The position numbers were made by a program, and so were the translations under genes. The notes below the pieces were generated by a model. That model was not told the origin of the DNA. It made no database searches and saw only the letters and a list, made by a program, of their open reading frames with translations. From the NCBI GenBank assembly GCA_023411375.1, contig JAEYOW010000023.1:165372-229371 (forward strand): a DNA stretch of 64,000 bases. The letters are read 5' to 3'. This document shows, piece after piece, positions 36,979-45,790 of this stretch. The stretch's first letter is position 1. Each line of letters begins with the position of its first letter. The stretch comes from Bacillota bacterium (GTDB lineage Bacteria > Bacillota > Clostridia > Christensenellales > Aristaeellaceae).

Positions 36979-37809
36979 ATGGCTATTCGACTTTATAAGC
37001 CGACCTCGCCCGCCCGCCGTTTTATGTCGGTGCTGACGTACGAGGAGATCACGACCAACAAGCCGGAAAAATCCCTTCTTGAGTACAAGAAGAAGAACGC
37101 CGGACGCAACAAGCGCGGCACGATCACCGTCCGCCATCAGGGCGGCGGCAACAAGGTCAAGTACCGTATCATCGATTTCAAGCGCGACAAGAGGGAAATC
37201 CCCGCTAAGGTCGCGACCATCGAGTACGATCCCAACCGCAGCGCATTCATCGCTCTGCTGCATTACGCGGATGGCGAAAAGCGCTACATCCTTGCGCCCC
37301 TGGGGCTGAAGGTTGGCGATACCGTTATCTCCAGCGAATCGGCCGACATCAAGCCCGGCAACGCGCTGCCCATCAGCGCCATCCCGGTCGGCACGCTGAT
37401 CCACAACGTGGAGATCAAGCCCGGCCGCGGTGGTCAGATGGTTCGTTCCGCGGGTATGAGCGCGCAGCTCATGGCCAAGGAAGGCCAGTATGCGCAGGTG
37501 CGCCTGCCCTCCGGCGAGGTTCGCAAGGTACCCATGAACGCCATGGCTACCATCGGCACCGTGGGCAACAGCGATCACGAGAACGTGCGCATCGGTAAGG
37601 CCGGCCGCAAGCGCCATATGGGCGTGCGCCCGACGGTCCGCGGCGTGGTCATGAACCCCTGCGATCACCCGCACGGCGGCGGCGAGGGCAAGAGCCCCGT
37701 TGGCATGCCTGCTCCCGTTACCCCCTGGGGTAAGGTTGCGCTGGGCCTGAAGACCCGCAAGCACAAGAAGTATTCCAACAAGATGATTGTGAAGCGCGCG
37801 GGCAAGTAA
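36979..37809 (+). CDS. rplB: Ribosomal protein L2
   Basis: L2 (276 residues) is essential for subunit joining and the peptidyl-transferase fold. It contains HQGGGNKVKYRIIDFKRDK, IEIKPGRGGQMVRSAG-like sequence and the conserved-histidine region NPCDHPHGGGEGKSPVG. GGGAGGA precedes the ATG. Confidence 0.97.
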   Translation: MAIRLYKPTSPARRFMSVLTYEEITTNKPEKSLLEYKKKNAGRNKRGTITVRHQGGGNKVKYRIIDFKRDKREIPAKVATIEYDPNRSAFIALLHYADGEKRYILAPLGLKVGDTVISSESADIKPGNALPISAIPVGTLIHNVEIKPGRGGQMVRSAGMSAQLMAKEGQYAQVRLPSGEVRKVPMNAMATIGTVGNSDHENVRIGKAGRKRHMGVRPTVRGVVMNPCDHPHGGGEGKSPVGMPAPVTPWGKVALGLKTRKHKKYSNKMIVKRAGK

Positions 37810-37842
37810 GCCCATGCATCCAAGGAAGGAGGAAGCCTCTCA

Positions 37843-38121
37843 ATGAGCCGTTCCATTAAGAAGGGACCTTTTGTTAGCGAAGCGCTCTTGAAGCGCATCA
37901 CCGAGATGAACAACTCCGGCAAGAAGACGGTCGCCAAGACATGGTCGCGCGCGTCCACCATCTTCCCGGATTTCGTGGGCCATACCATTGCCGTGCACGA
38001 CGGCCGCAAGCATGTTCCGGTCTATATTACCGAGGATATGGTTGGCCACAAGCTGGGCGAGTTCGCCCCCACGAGGACCTATCGCGGTCACGCCGGTGAA
38101 AAATCCACCGGCAAGAAATAA
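37843..38121 (+). CDS. rpsS: Ribosomal protein S19
   Basis: A 92-residue protein of the 30S head that contacts S13 and bridges to 50S. MSRSIKKGPFVSEALLKRI at the start and EFAPTRTYRGHAGEK near the end are standard. It has an AAGGAGG site and lies 33 bases after rplB. Confidence 0.97.
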   Translation: MSRSIKKGPFVSEALLKRITEMNNSGKKTVAKTWSRASTIFPDFVGHTIAVHDGRKHVPVYITEDMVGHKLGEFAPTRTYRGHAGEKSTGKK

Positions 38122-38140
38122 GCGGAAGGAGTGAGTTTCC

Positions 38141-38524
38141 ATGGCAAGCAATTCCCAGAAGAAGGCGCAAGCCCATATGGCGGCCCGCGACACTCGCCCG
38201 TCCGCCCACGCCAAGTACGTGCGCATCTCTTCCCGCAAGGTTAAGATCGTTATTGATCTGATTCGCGGCAAGAATGTGGATGACGCGCTCGCCATCCTGA
38301 CCTACACGCCCAAGGCTGCCGCCCCCGTCGTGAGCAAGCTTTTGAGCAGTGCGATCGCCAACGCCGTCAACAACAACGAAATGGACCGCAAGGCCCTTTA
38401 CGTCGCCGAAGTGTACGCCAACCCCGGCCCCACGCTGAAGCGCTACGTTGCCCGTTCCCGCGGCAGCGCGTCCCCCATCCTCAAGCGCACCAGCCACATC
38501 AGCGTGGTGCTGGACCAGAAGTAA
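38141..38524 (+). CDS. rplV: Ribosomal protein L22
   Basis: A 127-residue protein whose hairpin lines the exit tunnel near the macrolide pocket. It has YVRISSRKVKIVIDLIRGKN and the loop LKRYVARSRGSASPILKRTS. The N-terminal tail is slightly extended (MASNSQKKAQAHMAARD). Confidence 0.96.
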   Translation: MASNSQKKAQAHMAARDTRPSAHAKYVRISSRKVKIVIDLIRGKNVDDALAILTYTPKAAAPVVSKLLSSAIANAVNNNEMDRKALYVAEVYANPGPTLKRYVARSRGSASPILKRTSHISVVLDQK

Positions 38525-38542
38525 TCCAAGGGAGGTTTATCA

Positions 38543-39217
38543 ATGGGTCAGAAAGTAAATCCCCACGGTGCTCGCGTTGGCGTAATCTTCAATTGGAGCA
38601 CCCGCTGGTATGCCGGCAAAAAGGATTTCGCGAACAACCTCGTCGAGGATTACAAGCTTCGTGAAATGCTGAAGGAAAAGTACTATTCCACCGGCATCAG
38701 CCACATCGACATTGAGCGTAGCGCCAACCGCGTTACCATCAATATTTTTACCGCGAAGCCCGGCATGATCATCGGCCGCGGCGGCGCCGGTATCGAAGCC
38801 CTTAAAAAGGACATCGAGAAGTTCCTGGGCCGCGCCGCCAATATCAACATCATGGAGATCAAGGTGCCCGACACCAACGCCCAGCTCGTGGCCGAGAATA
38901 TCGCCCAGCAGCTGGAAAAGCGCATCTCCTTCCGCCGCGCGATGAAGCAGAGCATGCAGCGCGCTATGCGCGCCGGCGCCAAGGGCATGAAGACCACCGT
39001 GAGCGGCCGTCTGGGCGGCGCGGATATCGCCCGCACCGAGCACTATCACGAGGGCTCTATCCCCCTGCAGACCCTCCGCGCCGATATTGATTACGGCTTT
39101 GCGGAAGCCAAGACCACCTATGGCCGCTTGGGCGTCAAAGTCTGGGTGTATAAGGGACAGAAGCTCCCCAAACCCAAGAAAGCGCCGGTCGCCGCCAATA
39201 CCGAAGGAGGCAGATAA
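38543..39217 (+). CDS. rpsC: Ribosomal protein S3
   Basis: S3 (224 residues) helps form the mRNA entry channel. It opens MGQKVNPHGARVGVIFNWST, has the KH-domain GMIIGRGGAGIEALKKDIEK, and the basic C-terminal domain with GRLGGADIARTEHYHEG. GGGAGG precedes it. Confidence 0.97.
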   Translation: MGQKVNPHGARVGVIFNWSTRWYAGKKDFANNLVEDYKLREMLKEKYYSTGISHIDIERSANRVTINIFTAKPGMIIGRGGAGIEALKKDIEKFLGRAANINIMEIKVPDTNAQLVAENIAQQLEKRISFRRAMKQSMQRAMRAGAKGMKTTVSGRLGGADIARTEHYHEGSIPLQTLRADIDYGFAEAKTTYGRLGVKVWVYKGQKLPKPKKAPVAANTEGGR

Positions 39218-39220
39218 GCT

Positions 39221-39658
39221 ATGTTGATGCCCAAGAGAGTCAAGCGTCGCCGCGTCTTCCGCGGTCGCATGAAGGGCAAGGCCATGCGCGGCAACTTCCT
39301 TGCCTACGGCGATTTTGGCCTTGTCGCCACCGAGCCCTGCTGGGTAACCAGCCAGCAGATTGAGGCGGCCCGTATCGCGCTGACCCGCTACACCAAGCGT
39401 GGCGGTCAGGTATGGATTAAGATTTTCCCCGATAAGCCCGTTACCGAAAAGCCCGCCGAGACCCGCATGGGTTCCGGTAAAGGCTCGCCGGAATACTGGG
39501 TTGCCGTGGTAAAGCCCGGCCGCGTTCTTTTCGAGATCGCGGGCGTTCCTGAGGATATGGCACGCGAAGCCCTTCGCCTGGCTGCGCACAAGCTGCCCCT
39601 CAAGACTAAGATCCTCGTGCGTGAGGACAAAAAAGAAGCGGGTGGTGAAGCACAATGA
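39221..39658 (+). CDS. rplP: Ribosomal protein L16
   Basis: L16 (145 residues) helps place aminoacyl-tRNA in the A site. It begins LMPKRVKRRRVFRGRMKGKA and contains RYTKRGGQVWIKIFPDKPVT and RMGSGKGSPEYWVAVVKPGR. GAAGGAGG serves ATG 39221; ATG overlap with rpmC at the end. Confidence 0.97.
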   Translation: MLMPKRVKRRRVFRGRMKGKAMRGNFLAYGDFGLVATEPCWVTSQQIEAARIALTRYTKRGGQVWIKIFPDKPVTEKPAETRMGSGKGSPEYWVAVVKPGRVLFEIAGVPEDMAREALRLAAHKLPLKTKILVREDKKEAGGEAQ

Positions 39659-39855
39659 AGGCAAAGGAGCTTCAAGCAATGAACAGGACCGAGCTTGAGT
39701 CTAAGGTCGGCGAACTGAAGGCCGAGCTGTTCAACCTTCGTTTCCAGCTTGCCACCGGCCAGCTGCAAAACACCATGGTCATCGCCAGCACCAAGCGCGA
39801 TATCGCCCGCTGCATGACCATCCTTCGCCAGCAGGAACAAAAGGACGCCCGGTAA
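39655..39855 (+). CDS. rpmC: Ribosomal protein L29
   Basis: A 66-residue two-helix protein at the tunnel exit. MKAKELQAMNRTELESKVGE is typical. It starts in the rplP stop (ATGA). Confidence 0.95.
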   Translation: MKAKELQAMNRTELESKVGELKAELFNLRFQLATGQLQNTMVIASTKRDIARCMTILRQQEQKDAR

Positions 39856-39890
39856 GGGGCTAGACAGAAAAGAAGGAGGCAGCCGCTTCA

Positions 39891-40151
39891 ATGTCTGAAC
39901 AAAGAGGACTTCGCAAGACCCGCGAGGGCATGGTCGTAAGCGATAAGATGGATAAGACCATCGTTGTGGAGATCAAGACCCGCGTGCGTCATCCGCTGTA
40001 TGGCAAGATCATGAACCAGACCAGCAAGTTAAAGGCTCACGACGAGAACAACGAGTGTGGCGTAGGCGACCGCGTTCGCGTGATGGAAACCCGCCCGCTG
40101 AGCCGTGAAAAGCGCTGGCGCTTGGTCGAAATTCTCGAAAAGGCCAAGTGA
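39891..40151 (+). CDS. rpsQ: Ribosomal protein S17
   Basis: An 86-residue OB-fold protein binding 16S rRNA. It has GMVVSDKMDKTIVVEIKTRV and RVRVMETRPLSREKRWRLVE. It is followed by an unusually long 138-base gap before rplN. Confidence 0.96.
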   Translation: MSEQRGLRKTREGMVVSDKMDKTIVVEIKTRVRHPLYGKIMNQTSKLKAHDENNECGVGDRVRVMETRPLSREKRWRLVEILEKAK

Positions 40152-40289
40152 TGGCCCGGCCCTCATCGTATCTTTAAAGGAAGAAAAGCGCAGCAGCTTT
40201 CGCTTCCATTCGTATGATGATGGGCGCTCCTACCCCATTTTTTTGGGCAGCCGTATGGCTTCCCGATTCCGACAAGGAGGAAAAACCGT

Positions 40290-40658
40290 ATGATCCAGCC
40301 GCAAACGCGACTCAAGGTAGCCGATAACTCCGGCGCCAAGGAAATCATGTGCATCCGCGTGCTCGGCGGTTCCTTCCGCCGCGATGGTTCCATCGGCGAC
40401 GTGATCGTGGCCAGCGTAAAGAGCGCGACCCCCGGCGGCACCGTGAAAAAGGGCGATGTGGTTAAGGCCGTCGTGGTGCGCATGCGCAAGCAGAAGCGCC
40501 GCCCGGATGGCAGCTACATCCGTTTTGACGACAATGCAGCCGTTATCATCAACGACCAGAAAATGCCCCGTGGCACCCGTATCTTTGGACCTGTGGCCCG
40601 TGAGCTGCGCGAAAAGGACTTCATGAAGATCGTTTCGCTCGCTCCCGAAGTGCTGTAA
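40290..40658 (+). CDS. rplN: Ribosomal protein L14
   Basis: L14 (122 residues) sits at the subunit interface, where RsfS binds in other bacteria. Begins MIQPQTRLKVADNSGAKEIM; ends MKIVSLAPEVL. AAGGAGG precedes the ATG. Confidence 0.97.
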   Translation: MIQPQTRLKVADNSGAKEIMCIRVLGGSFRRDGSIGDVIVASVKSATPGGTVKKGDVVKAVVVRMRKQKRRPDGSYIRFDDNAAVIINDQKMPRGTRIFGPVARELREKDFMKIVSLAPEVL

Positions 40659-40672
40659 TGGAGGGTTGACAA

Positions 40673-41044
40673 ATGATTGCGAAGGTTCATGTAAAGAAGA
40701 ACGATCAGGTCGTTGTCATCTCCGGTCCCGCGACAGGCGATAAAGCCATCAAGGGAAAGCAGGGCAAGATTCTGACCGTTATCCCCAAGGAAAACAAGGT
40801 GATTGTGGAGGGCGTCGCGTACGTCACCAAGCACCAGAAGCCCCGCCGGCAGGGCCAGGCGGGCGGCATTTACCAGAAGGAGCGCGCCATCGACGCCTCC
40901 AACGTCATGCTGATCTGCCCCAAGTGCGGCCAGGCCACCCGTGTGGGACACCGCATTGTAGAGGAAGAGCGCGATGACGGAAGCAAGAAGAAGAAAGTGA
41001 TCCGCGTTTGCAAGCGTAAAAACTGCAAAGCGGATATCGACTGA
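40673..41044 (+). CDS. rplX: Ribosomal protein L24, zinc-ribbon form
   Basis: A 123-residue KOW-domain protein that initiates 50S assembly. After the KOW part (ISGPATGDKAIKGKQGKILT) comes a C-terminal zinc-ribbon pattern with CPKCG and, after a Lys-rich stretch, CKRKNC. The extension makes it longer than the usual roughly 103 residues. Confidence 0.95.
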   Translation: MIAKVHVKKNDQVVVISGPATGDKAIKGKQGKILTVIPKENKVIVEGVAYVTKHQKPRRQGQAGGIYQKERAIDASNVMLICPKCGQATRVGHRIVEEERDDGSKKKKVIRVCKRKNCKADID

Positions 41045-41058
41045 GGGAGGCAAGGTTA

Positions 41059-41601
41059 ATGGCTACGAGAATCAAGGAAAAGTACCAGAATGAAGCCGTG
41101 CCTGCCCTTCAGCAGAAGTTCGGCTATAAGAACTCCATGGAAGTTCCCAAGCTTGCCAAGATCGTTGTCAATATGGGCCTGGGCGATTGCAAGGACAATC
41201 CCAAGGCGCTTGAGGTAGCGGTTGCGGAGCTTGCCACCATCACGGGCCAGAAGCCCATGGTGACCAAGGCGCGCAAGTCCATCGCCAACTTCAAGCTGCG
41301 CGAGGGCATGAACGTCGGCGCGAAGGTCACTCTGCGCGGCCAGCGCATGGAAGAGTTTATGGATAAGCTCGTCAATATCGCCCTTCCCCGCGTTCGCGAC
41401 TTCCGCGGTGTAAGCGACAAGGCTTTCGACGGCCGCGGCAACTATGCCCTGGGCATTCGCGAGCAGCTTCTTTTCCCCGAAATCGAGTATGATAAGGTGG
41501 AAAAGATCCGCGGCATGGAAATGATTTTTGTCACCACGGCCAAGACCGACGAGGAGTGCAAGGAATTGCTTCGTCTGCTCGGCATGCCGTATGCACAGTA
41601 A
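41059..41601 (+). CDS. rplE: Ribosomal protein L5
   Basis: A 180-residue protein of the central protuberance that binds 5S rRNA. It contains KIVVNMGLGDCKDNPKALEV, TGQKPMVTKARKSIANFKLR and GRGNYALGIREQLLFPEIEY. AGGGAGG precedes the ATG. Confidence 0.97.
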   Translation: MATRIKEKYQNEAVPALQQKFGYKNSMEVPKLAKIVVNMGLGDCKDNPKALEVAVAELATITGQKPMVTKARKSIANFKLREGMNVGAKVTLRGQRMEEFMDKLVNIALPRVRDFRGVSDKAFDGRGNYALGIREQLLFPEIEYDKVEKIRGMEMIFVTTAKTDEECKELLRLLGMPYAQ

Positions 41602-41625
41602 GCAAGGGAAGGGAGATAAGAAAAC

Positions 41626-41811
41626 GTGGCTAAGACCAGTATGAAAATCAAGCAGGCTAGAACGCCCAAGTTCTCCACCCGCGCCTACACGCGCTGCCGC
41701 CTCTGCGGCCGCCCGCACTCGGTGCTTCGCAAGTACGGTATCTGCCGTATCTGCTTCAGAGAGCTGGCCTACAAGGGCCAAATCCCCGGTGTCCGCAAGG
41801 CCAGTTGGTAA
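41626..41811 (+). CDS. rpsZ: Ribosomal protein S14, zinc-binding type
   Basis: The 61-residue short S14 with CRLC and CRIC zinc pairs and the ending GQIPGVRKASW. Starts at GTG 41626 behind GGGAGA. Confidence 0.96.
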   Translation: MAKTSMKIKQARTPKFSTRAYTRCRLCGRPHSVLRKYGICRICFRELAYKGQIPGVRKASW

Positions 41812-41839
41812 GCGGGAAAGAACGGAAGGAGGTTCCATC

Positions 41840-42241
41840 ATGGTTGTGAATGATCCCATCGCCGATATGCTGACCCGCATCCGCAATGCGCAGATCGCCA
41901 AGCACGACGCCGTCGTTCTGCCTGCCAGCAACTCCAAGAAGGCGATCGCCAAGATCCTCTTGGCGGAAGGTTATGTGAAATCGGTCGATTTCATTGATGA
42001 CGGCCCCCAGGGAAGCATCAAGATCGTCCTGAAATACGTCAACGGAAAGCAGCAGCCCGTGATCGCCGGCTTGAAGCGCATCTCCAAGCCCGGCCTGCGC
42101 GTGTATGCCAAGTCCGAAGAGCTGCCCAAGGTTTTGGGCGGCTTGGGCATCGCCATCATCTCGACCTCAAAGGGCTTGATGACGGATAAGGAAGCCCGCA
42201 AGCAAATGATTGGCGGCGAAGTGCTCGCCTACATCTGGTAA
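41840..42241 (+). CDS. rpsH: Ribosomal protein S8
   Basis: S8 (133 residues) binds the central domain of 16S rRNA. It begins MVVNDPIADMLTRIRNAQIA and ends GGEVLAYIW; GIAIISTSKGLMTDKEARKQ is the usual signature. ATG 41840 follows GGAAGGAGG; an upstream in-frame start has no support. Confidence 0.97.
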   Translation: MVVNDPIADMLTRIRNAQIAKHDAVVLPASNSKKAIAKILLAEGYVKSVDFIDDGPQGSIKIVLKYVNGKQQPVIAGLKRISKPGLRVYAKSEELPKVLGGLGIAIISTSKGLMTDKEARKQMIGGEVLAYIW

Positions 42242-42268
42242 ACCGACACGCAATGGAGGTGTAAGACA

Positions 42269-42811
42269 ATGTCTCGAATCGGAAAGCTTCCGATCACAGT
42301 CCCCGCGGGCGTGACGGTAACGGTGGACGAGGACAACACCGTAACGGTAAAGGGCCCTAAGGGCACCCTGACCCAGACGGTGAACCGCGATATCACCCTC
42401 AAGCAGGATGACGGCATCCTCACCCTTGAACGCCCCAGCGACGCCAAGCCCCATAAGGCCATGCACGGTCTGTACCGCAGCCTGGTTCACAATATGGTGG
42501 TGGGCGTGACCGATGGTTTTCAGAAAACGCTGGTGCTGGTTGGCACCGGTTACCGCGCGCAGGCCGAGGGCGGCAAGAAGCTCACCATCAACATCGGCTT
42601 CTCCCATCCCGTTATTTTGGAAGCGCCTGAAAACATCACCTTTGAAACCCCTGATCAGACCAAAATCGTGGTTAAGGGCATCAACAAGCAGCAGGTTGGC
42701 AACCTTGCCGCCGATATCCGCGCCATTCGTAAGCCCGAGCCTTACCTGGGCAAGGGCATCAAGTACGATGACGAGGTTATCCGCCGCAAGGAAGGCAAGA
42801 CCGGTAAGTAA
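42269..42811 (+). CDS. rplF: Ribosomal protein L6
   Basis: A 180-residue protein of two similar domains near the factor-binding site. It starts MSRIGKLPITVPAGVTVTVD and ends RKPEPYLGKGIKYDDEVIRR followed by KEGKTGK. Confidence 0.97.
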   Translation: MSRIGKLPITVPAGVTVTVDEDNTVTVKGPKGTLTQTVNRDITLKQDDGILTLERPSDAKPHKAMHGLYRSLVHNMVVGVTDGFQKTLVLVGTGYRAQAEGGKKLTINIGFSHPVILEAPENITFETPDQTKIVVKGINKQQVGNLAADIRAIRKPEPYLGKGIKYDDEVIRRKEGKTGK

Positions 42812-42832
42812 TCGAAAGGGGAGTGAACGCAA

Positions 42833-43201
42833 ATGTTTAAGACGCGTGACCGCAATGCGGACCGCAAGATCCGTCATGCCCGTGTTCGCAAGAAAATTAG
42901 CGGCACCCCGGATATGCCGCGTCTGTGCGTATACCGCAGCCTGAACAATATCTACGCGCAGCTGATAGACGATACCAAGGGCGTCACCTTGGCGGCCGCC
43001 TCCACTCAGGAGAAGGACGTTATGGCGCAGATCAACGACACCGACAAAAAGGGCGCTGCCAAGATCGTTGGCAAGCTGATTGCCGAGCGTGCGTCCGAAG
43101 CGGGCATCAAGGAGGTCGTGTTCGACCGTGGCGGTTATGTATATACCGGCCGCGTCGCCGAGCTCGCCGCCGCCGCCCGTGAAGCCGGACTTCAATTCTA
43201 A
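42833..43201 (+). CDS. rplR: Ribosomal protein L18
   Basis: A 122-residue 5S rRNA-binding protein with RLCVYRSLNNIYAQLIDDTK and VVFDRGGYVYTGRVAELAAA. GGGGAGTG precedes the ATG. Confidence 0.96.
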   Translation: MFKTRDRNADRKIRHARVRKKISGTPDMPRLCVYRSLNNIYAQLIDDTKGVTLAAASTQEKDVMAQINDTDKKGAAKIVGKLIAERASEAGIKEVVFDRGGYVYTGRVAELAAAAREAGLQF

Positions 43202-43218
43202 GTAAGGAGGACGAACGC

Positions 43219-43716
43219 ATGCAACGCATGGAACAGGTCAGCGAATTCAAAGAGAAGCTCGTTGCCGTCAACCGCGTTACCAAGGTTGTCAAGGGCGGCC
43301 GCAACTTCCGCTTCTCGGCGCTGGTCGTGGTCGGCGATGAAAAAGGCCGCGTGGGCGCGGGCATGGGCAAGGCTGCGGAAATTTCCGAAGCCATCCGCAA
43401 GGGCACGGAAGACGCCAAAAAGCATCTTATCAACGTGCCGCTGCTGGATACGTCGATCCCGCATGAGGCCATCGGCCGCTTTGGCACCGGTAAGGTGGTG
43501 CTTTTGCCCGCTCCCGAAGGTACGGGCGTGATCGCGGGCGGCGCCGCCCGCGCGGTGCTTGAGCTGGCGGGCGTCAAGGATATCCGCACCAAGAGCTATG
43601 GCACCAACAATAAGATCAACATGGTCAAAGCGACGCTGGAGGGCTTAAAGCAGCTGCGCAGCGCCGAGCAGGTGGCCAAACTTCGCGGCAAGACCGTCGA
43701 AGAGATTCTGGGCTAA
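43219..43716 (+). CDS. rpsE: Ribosomal protein S5
   Basis: S5 (165 residues) supports decoding accuracy and mRNA unwinding. It has VTKVVKGGRNFRFSALVVVG, GRVGAGMGKAAEISEAIRKG and GTGVIAGGAARAVLELAGVK. AAGGAGG lies before the ATG. Confidence 0.97.
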   Translation: MQRMEQVSEFKEKLVAVNRVTKVVKGGRNFRFSALVVVGDEKGRVGAGMGKAAEISEAIRKGTEDAKKHLINVPLLDTSIPHEAIGRFGTGKVVLLPAPEGTGVIAGGAARAVLELAGVKDIRTKSYGTNNKINMVKATLEGLKQLRSAEQVAKLRGKTVEEILG

Positions 43717-43730
43717 GGGGGACGACGATA

Positions 43731-43913
43731 ATGAAACTGCAAATCACGCTTAAAAAGTCGCCGATCTCCAGCCTTCAGGTTCATAAGGACACCGTGGCGG
43801 CGCTGGGCCTGCGCAAGGTCGGCCAGACCGTCGTCAAGGAGGATAACCCGTGCATTCGCGGGCAGATCTTCCGCGTGAAGCACATGATCGACGTACAGGA
43901 AATCAAAGACTGA
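43731..43913 (+). CDS. rpmD: Ribosomal protein L30
   Basis: A 60-residue 50S protein: MKLQITLKKSPISSLQVHKD and LGLRKVGQTVVKEDNP. It stands in its normal place between rpsE and rplO. Confidence 0.96.
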   Translation: MKLQITLKKSPISSLQVHKDTVAALGLRKVGQTVVKEDNPCIRGQIFRVKHMIDVQEIKD

Positions 43914-43926
43914 GGAGGGAAACCCA

Positions 43927-44367
43927 ATGAAACTGCACGAGTTAGGGCCCGCCGCAGGTTCCACCACCGCGCCCAAGCGCCTCGGTAGAGGCGTGGGCTC
44001 CGGTCTGGGTAAGACCTCCGGTAAGGGTCATAAGGGTGCGAAGGCCCGCTCCGGCGGCGGCAAGCGCCCGGGTTTTGAGGGCGGCCAGATGCCCCTGTAC
44101 CGCCGCGTGCCCAAGAAGGGCTTCACCAACATCTTCCGCACGGAATATGCCACGGTGAACATCGGCCAGCTGGAAGTTTTTGAGAACGGCACTGTTGTTA
44201 CGGCGGACATGCTCAAGGAAGCGAAGATCATCAGGAAAACGCTTGATGGTGTGAAGATTCTGGGCAATGGCGAGCTCACTAAGAAGCTTACCGTGGAAGC
44301 CGCGAAGTTCACCGAAACGGCCAAGCAGAAAATCGAGGCCCTTGGCGGGAAAGCCGAGGTGAAGTAA
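43927..44367 (+). CDS. rplO: Ribosomal protein L15
   Basis: A 146-residue protein with the long Gly/Lys-rich N-terminal extension (GRGVGSGLGKTSGKGHKGAK, then GGGKRPGFEGGQMPLYRR). The secY binding region lies in its last codons. Confidence 0.97.
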   Translation: MKLHELGPAAGSTTAPKRLGRGVGSGLGKTSGKGHKGAKARSGGGKRPGFEGGQMPLYRRVPKKGFTNIFRTEYATVNIGQLEVFENGTVVTADMLKEAKIIRKTLDGVKILGNGELTKKLTVEAAKFTETAKQKIEALGGKAEVK

Positions 44368-44368
44368 G

Positions 44369-45664
44369 ATGGCCAAAAACGCTAACAACAAAGTCGGCGT
44401 GTGGCAATCCCTTCGCAATGCCTGGAAGGTAGAGGATATCCGCAAAAAGCTAATCTATACCTTCCTGATGCTCGTCGTGTTCCGTCTTGTCGGCGTTATT
44501 CCTGCCCCTGGCGTTGATTACGCCCGTGTGCAGGCGCAGATGGGCGCCAGCACCCTGCCGCTTCTGGACCTGGTTAACATGATGACGGGCAGCAACTTCC
44601 AGAACATGACCATCATGGCCATGGGTATTACCCCGTACATCAACTCCTCCATTATCATGCAGCTTCTGACCATCGCCATCCCCGCCCTGGAGCGTTTGCA
44701 AAAGAGCGGCCCCGACGGCCAGAAGAAGATTGCGCAGATCACCCGTTATGTGACGGTTGGCCTCGCGGTTGTGCAAGCCATCGGCCTGGTGGCCAGCCTT
44801 GGTTATATCAAAGCCGGCTGGTTTAACACCGTTCTGGTCGGCGTGAGCATGGCCGGCGGTACGGCGCTTGCCATGTGGATTGGCGAGCGTATCACCGAAA
44901 AGGGTCTGGGCAATGGTATCTCGCTGCTCATCTTCGCGGGTATCATTTCCAACCTGTTTACGGGTATTTCCACGCTGCTGGTCAGCGCCTTCGGCGCCGC
45001 GTCGCTGACGCCGTGGCTGAACCTGCTGGCCGTGCTGCTGCTGATGCTGGTCATGATCGTTCTGGTCACGTTTGTGGACTTGGGCGTTCGCCGCATCAAC
45101 GTGCACTTTGCAAAGCGCGTTTCCGGCCGCAAGATGTACGGCGGCCAGAACAGCGTGATTCCCATGAAGGTTGTCAGCGTCGGCGTTCTTCCGCTGATCT
45201 TCGCGTATTCCTTCATGGCGTTCCCCGGCACGATCATCCAGCTCGTTGGCGGCGCGGAAAGCGGCGCGGCGATCTGGTGGGCGAGGTACATGGGCTCCAC
45301 CAGCCCGCTGTACCTGCTGGTGACGGCGCTGTTGATCATTGCATTCACGTATTTCTATTCCTCCATCTCCTTCCAGCCGGATGAGATGGCGAAGAACATC
45401 CAGCAGCAGGGAGGCGCGGTTCCGTCTGTGCGCCCGGGTAAACCGACCGCGGATTACTTAAAGCGTATTAACAGCCGCCTGATCCTGTTCGCAGCGCTGT
45501 TCCTGGCCGTTTTGGCGACTGTGCCGACGATTTTCACCGTCAGCCTCCAGACGCAGATTCCCTTTGCGGCCAGCAGCATGCTGATCGCCGTGAGCGTGGT
45601 GCTGGAGACAAAGCGCCAGCTGGACGACCTGCTGGTAAGCCGCAACTACGATTCGATCTCCTGA
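44369..45664 (+). CDS. secY: Preprotein translocase channel subunit SecY
   Basis: The 431-residue protein has ten membrane segments and forms the Sec channel with SecE and SecG. The plug/TM2 region (TIMAMGITPYINSSIIMQLL) and the cytoplasmic loop motif GERITEKGLGNGISLLIFAG are standard. It begins one base after the rplO stop. Confidence 0.97.
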   Translation: MAKNANNKVGVWQSLRNAWKVEDIRKKLIYTFLMLVVFRLVGVIPAPGVDYARVQAQMGASTLPLLDLVNMMTGSNFQNMTIMAMGITPYINSSIIMQLLTIAIPALERLQKSGPDGQKKIAQITRYVTVGLAVVQAIGLVASLGYIKAGWFNTVLVGVSMAGGTALAMWIGERITEKGLGNGISLLIFAGIISNLFTGISTLLVSAFGAASLTPWLNLLAVLLLMLVMIVLVTFVDLGVRRINVHFAKRVSGRKMYGGQNSVIPMKVVSVGVLPLIFAYSFMAFPGTIIQLVGGAESGAAIWWARYMGSTSPLYLLVTALLIIAFTYFYSSISFQPDEMAKNIQQQGGAVPSVRPGKPTADYLKRINSRLILFAALFLAVLATVPTIFTVSLQTQIPFAASSMLIAVSVVLETKRQLDDLLVSRNYDSIS

Positions 45665-45691
45665 TGGGGAACGTTGGCTGACGAATGATGC

Positions 45692-45761
45692 GCCGCTAAG
45701 GCACGGCACTGGCACATGTACCGCTTTTGTGGTATAATGATACGTGCCGTGCATTAGCGGC
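45692..45761 (+). promoter_or_regulatory. Inverted repeat enclosing an internal promoter upstream of adk
   Basis: GCCGCTAAGGCACGGCAC (45692-45709) and GTGCCGTGCATTAGCGGC (45744-45761) are complementary over 18 positions with one mismatch. The 34 bases between hold a TATAAT box (45733-45738), with TGGCAC 17 bases upstream (45710-45715) as a weak -35. A start near 45745 would fall at the edge of the right arm. Read-through RNA from secY would fold into a long hairpin; RNA from the internal promoter would not. Confidence 0.65.
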
Positions 45762-45790
45762 CTTCATCCGTGAAAAGGAGGAATGCGGTT

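Noticed and set aside
40105..40293. Open frame filling the rpsQ-rplN gap
   Set aside because: It begins inside rpsQ in another frame, has no ribosome binding site and resembles no protein.
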